Positions 59,141-64,000 of a stretch of 64,000 nucleotides of DNA are shown here, piece by piece. Source of the stretch: Clostridia bacterium (GTDB lineage: Bacteria > Bacillota > Clostridia > Oscillospirales > CAG-272); NCBI GenBank assembly GCA_017935065.1, contig JAGBIF010000022.1:1-64000 (forward strand), written 5' to 3'. A program made the position numbers and the translations under genes. How positions within the stretch are numbered: the first letter of the stretch is position 1; each line of letters starts with the position of its first letter. The notes under the pieces are model-generated. The model had not been told where the DNA came from. It did no database searches and was given only the letters and a program-made list of their open reading frames with translations.

Positions 59141-60427
59141 ATGAGTGACTTTGCGTGCGAGCGGGCTAGGGCTTGCGAGAATGGTGTTATGATATACGAC
59201 TGCGTGAATATGTCGCAGGGCGGATTTTTCATTTCGCTTTTCGTCAAGGCGGGAATACTTTACGAGAGTGATGCCGAGTGGGGAATTACTCACTTTCTTG
59301 AGCATATCGCGATAAGAAATCTCAACTACATCACAGACGGTGCGCTTTACCGCGACCTTGACAGATACGGTCTTGAATTCAACGCCGCAACCTATCCTGA
59401 AATGATACAGTTCTATATTACGGGTGCGAGGGAGCATTTTGACATCGGCGCAAAGTATATAGCTATGCTTCTTGAAGAAATAAGACTTCCGCGCGAGGAT
59501 ATAGATAAAGAAAGACTTCGCATCAAGGCAGAGCTTCGCGAGGCATATGACAGGAATTCTCTCAGCGCGGGCATGGTCAGGACGGTATATGATAATACGC
59601 CTCTTGGCAGAGGAATTCTCGGCAGCTGTGGGAGCCTTGACCGCATAAGCGGTAAGCGGCTTGAGGAATACAGAAAAAGGATTTTTACATCTGACGGTGT
59701 TTTCTTCTATGTGACGGGAAATGTGGATGACGGCGGGCTTTCGCGCCTCTGTGGGCTTGTCGGAGGATATAGCCTGACGCCGTCAGAGAAGCCTCGTCAG
59801 ACAGTAGCCCCACGCCCGACCTTCTTCGGCAAGCGCCGCGGTGTCGGTATGATAAAGACAGGCGACTACGGAAAGCTAAGGCTTCAGTTTGATATAGATT
59901 TTTCGCGTGTCGGCTATGAGTGCCTTGACCTCATTTACGATATTTTAGTTTCTGGCTACAATTCGCTTCTGTTCAGCGAGCTTAGCGAAAAGCGCGGTAT
60001 CTGCTACGATGTCTCGGGCGGTGTTGACCGCTACGCGAATATAGGCAGCGTATTCTTCCAGATGGAGCTTCGCGACACCAGACTTACCGAGGCGCTTGAG
60101 CTTACCCTCTCTTTGCTTCACCGACTTAAGACCGAGACGCTTGACGAGGGCGAGTGTATGAAGGCGGACTATGTTGATAACGCACCGCTTCTCTTTGACG
60201 ATATGCGTGAGCTGAACTTCACTCTTGCTACTGACAACCATATTCTCGCACTTGGCTACGAAAGTCTTGATGAGCGCAAGGCAGGCTATGAAAAAATTAC
60301 CCCCGAGGATATAAGGCTCGCCTGCACCGAGGTTTTCCGCAAGGAAAATCTCACAGTAGGCATAGAGGGCAAGACCAAGAATATCAACCGTGATGAGATC
60401 TCATATATAGTTAATAAATACCTTTAA
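59141..60427 (+). CDS. M16-family zinc peptidase
   Basis: A 428-residue single-chain M16 protein, half the size of insulysin-type enzymes. The inverted zinc motif HFLEH is intact (about residues 51-55) and a downstream acidic region (AELREAYDRN) supplies the third ligand, so activity is likely. Many bacterial M16 genes come in active/inactive pairs; here no partner is adjacent. The start is ATG 59141 behind GGATAGGAATGG. It could process a peptide; the neighbouring XRE gene hints at a regulated role, but there is no peptide precursor gene seen. Confidence 0.88.
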   Translation: MSDFACERARACENGVMIYDCVNMSQGGFFISLFVKAGILYESDAEWGITHFLEHIAIRNLNYITDGALYRDLDRYGLEFNAATYPEMIQFYITGAREHFDIGAKYIAMLLEEIRLPREDIDKERLRIKAELREAYDRNSLSAGMVRTVYDNTPLGRGILGSCGSLDRISGKRLEEYRKRIFTSDGVFFYVTGNVDDGGLSRLCGLVGGYSLTPSEKPRQTVAPRPTFFGKRRGVGMIKTGDYGKLRLQFDIDFSRVGYECLDLIYDILVSGYNSLLFSELSEKRGICYDVSGGVDRYANIGSVFFQMELRDTRLTEALELTLSLLHRLKTETLDEGECMKADYVDNAPLLFDDMRELNFTLATDNHILALGYESLDERKAGYEKITPEDIRLACTEVFRKENLTVGIEGKTKNINRDEISYIVNKYL

Positions 60428-60447
60428 TGTAAACAAAAATAAGAAAA

Positions 60448-60493
60448 AAACGGCTATATTCCACCGCACCTGTTGCGATGTGTATAGCCGTTT
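60448..60493. terminator. Bidirectional terminator
   Basis: AAACGGCTATA (60448-60458) pairs with TATAGCCGTTT (60483-60493). It closes the M16 peptidase gene (plus) and prfB (minus). Confidence 0.8.
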
Positions 60494-60503
60494 AACTATT
60501 TGA

Positions 60504-61622
60504 TTATTCCGCCTCGCCTGATGAAATATGCTTAAGGTAGGCATTGATAAATCCGTCTATCTCGCCGTCCATTACCGCGTCGATATTTCCGTCCTCATAG
60601 CCCGTCCTCGTATCCTTCGCGAGGGTGTAGGGCATAAACACGTAGCTTCGTATCTGGCTGCCCCACTCAATATTCGCCTTGTTGCCCTGAATGTCCTCAA
60701 TTCGGTCGAGCTTTTCGCGAAGCTTTATTTCCATAAGCTTCGATTTAAGCATTTTGAGCGCCGTTTCCTTGTTCTGAAGCTGGCTTCGCTCGGTCTGACA
60801 GCCCACCACGATGCCCGTCGGCTTATGCACTATTCTTATTGCCGAGTCGGTCTTGTTTATATGCTGACCGCCCGCACCGCTTGAACGGTGTGCCGTAACC
60901 TCAATGTCCTCGTCGCGGATAACTATTGAGTCATCATCGTCAAACTCGGGCATAACCTCAACCGAGGCAAAGGAGGTGTGGCGCCTTCCCGATGCGTCAA
61001 AGGGCGATACTCTTACCAGACGGTGTACGCCGTTTTCGCTCTTAAGATAGCCGTAGGCGTTAAGTCCCTCTATCATAATCGTAGCCGATTTAAGTCCAGC
61101 CTCGTCACCGTCAAGATAGTCGATAAGCTTTACGTTGTAGCCGTGCTTCTCGCCCCATCTTGTGTAAAGGCGGTAGAGCATAGATGCCCAGTCCTGCGCC
61201 TCGGTGCCGCCCGCACCTGGATGGAAGGAGAGTATAGCGTTATTCTTATCGTACTGTCCGCAAAGAAGAACCTCAATGCGCTTCTTTTCTGCCTCTGCCT
61301 CGATAAACTCGGTCTCGCTGACAACCTCATCTACCGAATCCTCATCGTTTGCCTCAATTGCCATCTCGCAAAGCACGAGCGTGTCCTCAAGCTTTGTAAC
61401 GAGCGCATCGTAGCTTTCCGCCTTGTCGCGAAGCTGCTTTATCTGCTGGAGCTTTTTTGACGAGGCATCCGCATCGTCCCAGAAATTAGGCGCGAGCGTC
61501 TCACGCTCAAGATCCTGGGCGCGCTCTCTTGCCTCGTCTATCCTGAGCTGATTTTTAAGCTCTGCGAGGACATCCTCAAGCGCAACCAGACGCCTTTTTG
61601 CATCCTCAAGTGCAACTATCAT
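60504..61622 (-). CDS. prfB: Peptide chain release factor 2
   Basis: RF2 reads UGA and UAA stop codons and triggers peptide release. The 372-residue protein has the stop-reading SPF motif (VRVSPFDASGRRH) and the catalytic GGQ loop (SSGAGGQHINKTDSAIR). The whole coding sequence is in one frame. The usual programmed +1 frameshift with an in-frame UGA near codon 25 is absent, so autoregulation by frameshifting does not operate here. AAAGGATAGTAT precedes the ATG. Promoter at 61674-61702. Confidence 0.97.
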   Translation of the reverse strand: MIVALEDAKRRLVALEDVLAELKNQLRIDEARERAQDLERETLAPNFWDDADASSKKLQQIKQLRDKAESYDALVTKLEDTLVLCEMAIEANDEDSVDEVVSETEFIEAEAEKKRIEVLLCGQYDKNNAILSFHPGAGGTEAQDWASMLYRLYTRWGEKHGYNVKLIDYLDGDEAGLKSATIMIEGLNAYGYLKSENGVHRLVRVSPFDASGRRHTSFASVEVMPEFDDDDSIVIRDEDIEVTAHRSSGAGGQHINKTDSAIRIVHKPTGIVVGCQTERSQLQNKETALKMLKSKLMEIKLREKLDRIEDIQGNKANIEWGSQIRSYVFMPYTLAKDTRTGYEDGNIDAVMDGEIDGFINAYLKHISSGEAE

Positions 61623-61673
61623 ATACTATCCTTTCTGCCCGAGGGCCTATAAGGTCTTATTTTCTACCGATAA

Positions 61674-61702
61674 ATTCTACCATAACTTGGGGGCTTTGTC
61701 AA
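61674..61702 (-). promoter_or_regulatory. Promoter of prfB
   Basis: On the minus strand: TTGACA (61702-61697), 17-base spacer, TAGAAT (61679-61674). Confidence 0.85.
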
Positions 61703-61733
61703 TATAAATACATAAAAAGTATATGTGACGGTG

Positions 61734-61762
61734 TTGACTTTTGCGTGTGCGTGTGCTATACT
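61734..61762 (+). promoter_or_regulatory. Promoter of the DUF1858-trmK operon
   Basis: TTGACT (61734-61739), 17-base spacer ending in TGTGC, TATACT (61757-61762). The leader contains a small inverted repeat ACCGTAC...GTACGGT before the ribosome binding site. Confidence 0.8.
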
Positions 61763-61844
61763 TTACTGGGTCATACAAGGACCGATGTATAAAGACCGTA
61801 CCTCTTGTGTACGGTAAATAAGCTTCTGAAAGGAAATATTCAAA

Positions 61845-62045
61845 ATGAAGGTTACTAAAGAGACACTTATAGGAGATGTCCTTGATTTCAATGTTGATAC
61901 CGCTCGCTTTTTCTTTGAGATAGGTATGCACTGCCTCGGCTGTCCTCACTCAAGAGGCGAGTCTATTGAGGAGGCTTGCCAGGTTCACGGCACCGATGCC
62001 GACGAGCTTGTAAAGAACATCAACGAGTTTCTCGGCAATAACTGA
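61845..62045 (+). CDS. DUF1858 domain protein
   Basis: A 66-residue protein with the DUF1858 pattern: an N-terminal helix pair (TKETLIGDVLDFNVDTARFF) and the central HCLGCPHSRGESIEEACQ with a CxxC. The family is described as hybrid-cluster-associated disulfide-oxidoreductase-like, suggesting redox or metal sensing; function is not proven. TGAAAGGAAAT precedes the ATG. Its stop shares a base with the trmK start (TGATG). Confidence 0.92.
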   Translation: MKVTKETLIGDVLDFNVDTARFFFEIGMHCLGCPHSRGESIEEACQVHGTDADELVKNINEFLGNN

Positions 62046-62725
62046 TGCCGATACCCCAGCTTCCGAAAAGGCTTCTTGCCTGCGCTCTGCTGATAGATAA
62101 GGCAGACGTCCTTGCCGATATCGGTACCGACCACGGATATCTTGCCATTTATCTTTTATCCTCGGGTAAAATATCGCGTGCGCATCTTACCGATATCAAC
62201 GAGGGGCCGCTATCGCGCGCTGAGGCGAATGTCGGTGAGGCGGGCTTTAAAGATTTGTGTGAGCTTCATCTTACCGACGGTGCCGCGGCACTCGCCGAGT
62301 CGGGAGCCGACGTGTATGCTATCTGCGGAATGGGCGGAGAGCTTATCGCGGATATAATATCCCGCGCGCCTCACCTTCGCGACGGGAGTATCGCGCTTGT
62401 GCTTCAGCCGATGTCGCGCCCCGAGGCGCTTCGCGCCTGCCTTTTTGACTTGGGCTTTGAAATTGAGCGCGAGCTTCACGCGACAGACACGGGCAGGCAC
62501 TATGTCTGTATTCGTGCAAGGTATACAGGAAAGTGTCACACGGCGCCGCTTGAGGAGCTATGCTTCGGCAAGCTCGGTGCCGAGCTGTCATGCGAGGCGG
62601 TTGACTATCTTCACGACCGCAGACGCTCGCTCCTTCGCGCAAGTGAGGGAATAGAAAGGGGCGGCGGCGACGCTTCGCGTGAGAGAGGGCTTATTGCTTA
62701 TCTTGACACGCTTCTTGATAAATAA
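62045..62725 (+). CDS. trmK: tRNA (adenine22-N1)-methyltransferase TrmK
   Basis: A 226-residue SAM-dependent enzyme that makes m1A22 in tRNAs of Gram-positive bacteria. The N-terminus PKRLLACALLIDKADVLADI-GTDHGYLAIYLL holds the SAM motif. The catalytic-site region is AICGMGGELIADI and VLQPMSRPEALR. A C-terminal coiled-coil-like part (VDYLHDRRRSLLRASEGIE) follows. Adjacency to the Nif3-family gene downstream is conserved in Firmicutes. Confidence 0.94.
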   Translation: MPIPQLPKRLLACALLIDKADVLADIGTDHGYLAIYLLSSGKISRAHLTDINEGPLSRAEANVGEAGFKDLCELHLTDGAAALAESGADVYAICGMGGELIADIISRAPHLRDGSIALVLQPMSRPEALRACLFDLGFEIERELHATDTGRHYVCIRARYTGKCHTAPLEELCFGKLGAELSCEAVDYLHDRRRSLLRASEGIERGGGDASRERGLIAYLDTLLDK

Positions 62726-62796
62726 TTCCAAGGCTGTAAAACTACATATAATAGCCGCGGCAGCATATAATGCGCCCGTGGCAGAATGGAGTTCTT

Positions 62797-63564
62797 ATGA
62801 CGGTAAAAGAGCTTTACGAGCTGTTTTGTGAGCGCATCCCAGAGGACCTTTCCGAGGAGTGGGACAACGATGGCATTATGTGCTGTCCCGATACCGAGAG
62901 GGAGGTCGGGCGCGTGCTTCTTTCGCTTGATGTCACCGATGAGATAGTAGACTACGCGGTAAAGGGCGGCTTTGATCTTATAATCTCGCACCATCCGCTT
63001 GTATTTCATAAGCTCTCGGGCATAAATGCGGAGGACCACGTGAGCAGAAAGCTTATGCGCCTTATCACCGAGGGCATCTCGGTATTTTCCTTCCATACCC
63101 GCGCCGATAGAGTGGAGGGCGGTGTTAATGACTGCCTCGCAAGGCTTCTTGGGCTTACCGATGTTCAGCCTCTCGGCGAGAGCGGGCTTGGCAGAATAGG
63201 CAGGCTTGAGGGCAGCGATGTCACCAGCATTGAGGACTTCGCTTACCGTGTAAAGAGCGTGCTCGGGCAGGAGAGACTTCTCGTCTCCAGCGCCTATTGC
63301 CCCGTCAAGTGCGTTGCGGTAGTCGGCGGTGACGGAAAGGACTGCCTTAAGGAGGCGATCTTTGAGGGTGCCGACACCTTCGTTTCGGGAAGAATAGGCT
63401 ACAACATTATGGAGGAGGCGCCCGAGATGGGCATCAATATGATTGAGGCGGGACACTACGCAACCGAGTTTCCCGTGCTTTCCTTCTTCTCGGCGTTGCT
63501 TCGTAAATTCGATGCAAGAATTTATAGCGAGACGGTTAGCTCTTATGTAATCAGAACTGTATAA
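62797..63564 (+). CDS. Nif3-like dinuclear metal centre protein
   Basis: A 255-residue protein of the NIF3/DUF34 (YqfO) family: EEWDNDGIMCCPDTEREVGR, LIISHHPLVFHKLSG and, near the end, GHYATEFPVLSFFS. The histidines and acidic residues in these blocks bind two metals in a hexameric ring. The biochemical role is not settled; a GTP cyclohydrolase-like activity has been proposed for some members. The start is ATG 62797 behind ATGGAG; an in-frame codon at 62770 lacks a site. Confidence 0.92.
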   Translation: MTVKELYELFCERIPEDLSEEWDNDGIMCCPDTEREVGRVLLSLDVTDEIVDYAVKGGFDLIISHHPLVFHKLSGINAEDHVSRKLMRLITEGISVFSFHTRADRVEGGVNDCLARLLGLTDVQPLGESGLGRIGRLEGSDVTSIEDFAYRVKSVLGQERLLVSSAYCPVKCVAVVGGDGKDCLKEAIFEGADTFVSGRIGYNIMEEAPEMGINMIEAGHYATEFPVLSFFSALLRKFDARIYSETVSSYVIRTV

Positions 63565-63589
63565 AACGAGCAGGCTTTGTCTGCAAAAA

Positions 63590-63621
63590 TGAGGCTGTTT
63601 CAAAATTCGGAAACAGCCTCA
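63590..63621 (+). terminator. Terminator of the trmK-Nif3 operon
   Basis: TGAGGCTGTTT (63590-63600) pairs perfectly with AAACAGCCTCA (63611-63621), followed by ATATATTT. Confidence 0.82.
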
Positions 63622-63694
63622 ATATATTTAATTAAGCCAACAAATGTAAACAACTATTATTATATATAGGATAATCTTATGAAAGGAGAAGGAT

Positions 63695-64000
63695 ATGTCA
63701 ACAGGGCGCCGTCGCTTTGACCTCGGTATGATGAAAATAATATTAGCCCTTGCCTGGCCCACGATGCTTGAACAGCTTCTGCACACCGCCGTTCAGTATG
63801 TGGACACCGCAATGGTAGGCTCGCTCGGCACGCAGGCAACCGCCGCAGTAGGCGCGACAAGCACTGTGAGCTGGCTGGTTGGCAGTACGGTATCCGCCTT
63901 CGGCATAGGCTTTCTCTCATACATAGCAAAATCTCTCGGCGCGGGTGATGAGGAGGGCGCAAGGCGCGCCTCGGGACAGGTAGTGCTCGTGACGCTTTTG
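63695..64000 (+). CDS. MATE-family multidrug/toxin exporter, 3'-truncated by window edge
   Basis: The first 102 residues of a MATE exporter. After a basic N-terminus (STGRRRFDLGMMKIILALAW) come the first transmembrane helices and the family pattern PTMLEQLLHTAVQYVDTAMV, GSLGTQATAAVGA and the amphipathic IAKSLGAGDEEGARRASGQ. These proteins export cationic drugs using a Na+ or H+ gradient. GAAAGGAGAAGGAT precedes the ATG at 63695. The rest lies beyond the window. Confidence 0.93.
   Translation, partial: MSTGRRRFDLGMMKIILALAWPTMLEQLLHTAVQYVDTAMVGSLGTQATAAVGATSTVSWLVGSTVSAFGIGFLSYIAKSLGAGDEEGARRASGQVVLVTLL

Noticed and set aside
60504..61622. Programmed +1 frameshift in prfB
   Set aside because: The whole RF2 coding sequence is in one frame from an ATG with a good ribosome binding site; no in-frame UGA near codon 25.
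62698..63603. 301-codon minus-strand frame opposite the Nif3-family gene
   Set aside because: Antisense to a conserved gene and running through its terminator; no supporting signals.
1..64000. tRNA, rRNA or CRISPR loci
   Set aside because: No cloverleaf with a TTCGA-type T-loop, no rRNA segment, and no regularly spaced direct repeats were recognised by reading. A covariance-model search could still find something missed.

Overview
The window looks like a chromosomal segment of a Gram-positive anaerobe of the class Clostridia, probably an uncultured Oscillospirales-type gut bacterium. The reasons are the rpmH-rnpA-yidD-yidC-khpB-mnmE block, sepF/ylmH, Mini-RNase III, mtaB, the eukaryote-like one-subunit glycyl-tRNA synthetase, luxS with mtnN, ECF-type ribU under an FMN riboswitch, strong GGAGG ribosome binding sites, frequent TTG/GTG starts and TTGACA-N17-TATAAT promoters. 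The taxonomic call is inference from gene content only; no tRNA, rRNA or CRISPR was recognised.

Layout. 1-2.3 kb: end of tuf, FMN riboswitch, ribU and an RNHCP gene, followed by a repeat-rich stretch holding a 21-codon remnant of a second RNHCP gene. 2.8-3.8 kb: a lone HTH/GHKL-ATPase/STAS-like regulator. 4-8.6 kb (minus): the rpmH-to-mnmE block, but without dnaA beside it. 8.8-13.5 kb (plus): hpt, mtaB, glyQS, luxS, mtnN. 13.6-15.9 kb (minus): a DinG/Rad3-like iron-sulfur helicase. 16.0-28.8 kb (minus): one long operon of phage head, packaging and neck genes (terS, terL, portal, scaffold-like, capsid, adaptor-like, a large hub/nozzle-like protein) ending in three membrane proteins. It contains no integrase, repressor, replication, tape-measure or recognisable lysis gene. 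29-33.7 kb: an ABC-F protein and an amino-acid ABC importer. 33.8-36.9 kb (minus): RluD-type synthase, lspA, yggT, sepF, yggS. 37-44.5 kb (plus): mrnC, hisS, YgiQ-type radical SAM, a DnaA-box cluster, pcrA, HAD phosphatase. 44.7-51.1 kb (plus): a surface O-acylation cluster (two SGNH proteins carrying BspA-like repeats, MBOAT, a small membrane protein, a lipoprotein). 51.2-53.5 kb: an AT-richer island with an XRE regulator divergent from an unknown 152-residue protein, a patatin-like phospholipase and a DUF4234 membrane protein. 53.5-56.5 kb (minus): ylmH, a parvulin, an rRNA m5C methyltransferase. 56.8-64 kb: acyl-CoA synthetase-like gene, XRE/M16-peptidase divergent pair, prfB, DUF1858, trmK, a Nif3-family gene and the start of a MATE transporter.

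How the genes work together. LuxS and MtnN form the S-adenosylhomocysteine detoxification branch. The rpmH block couples ribosome, RNase P, membrane insertion and tRNA modification genes. The MBOAT/SGNH genes resemble AlgI/AlgJ- or DltB/DltD-type systems that acylate extracellular polymers. The most unusual content is the head-only phage-like operon, whose promoter carries repeated GTCACTT half-sites, and the XRE-patatin island, where one 13-bp operator sits in the spacer of both divergent promoters.
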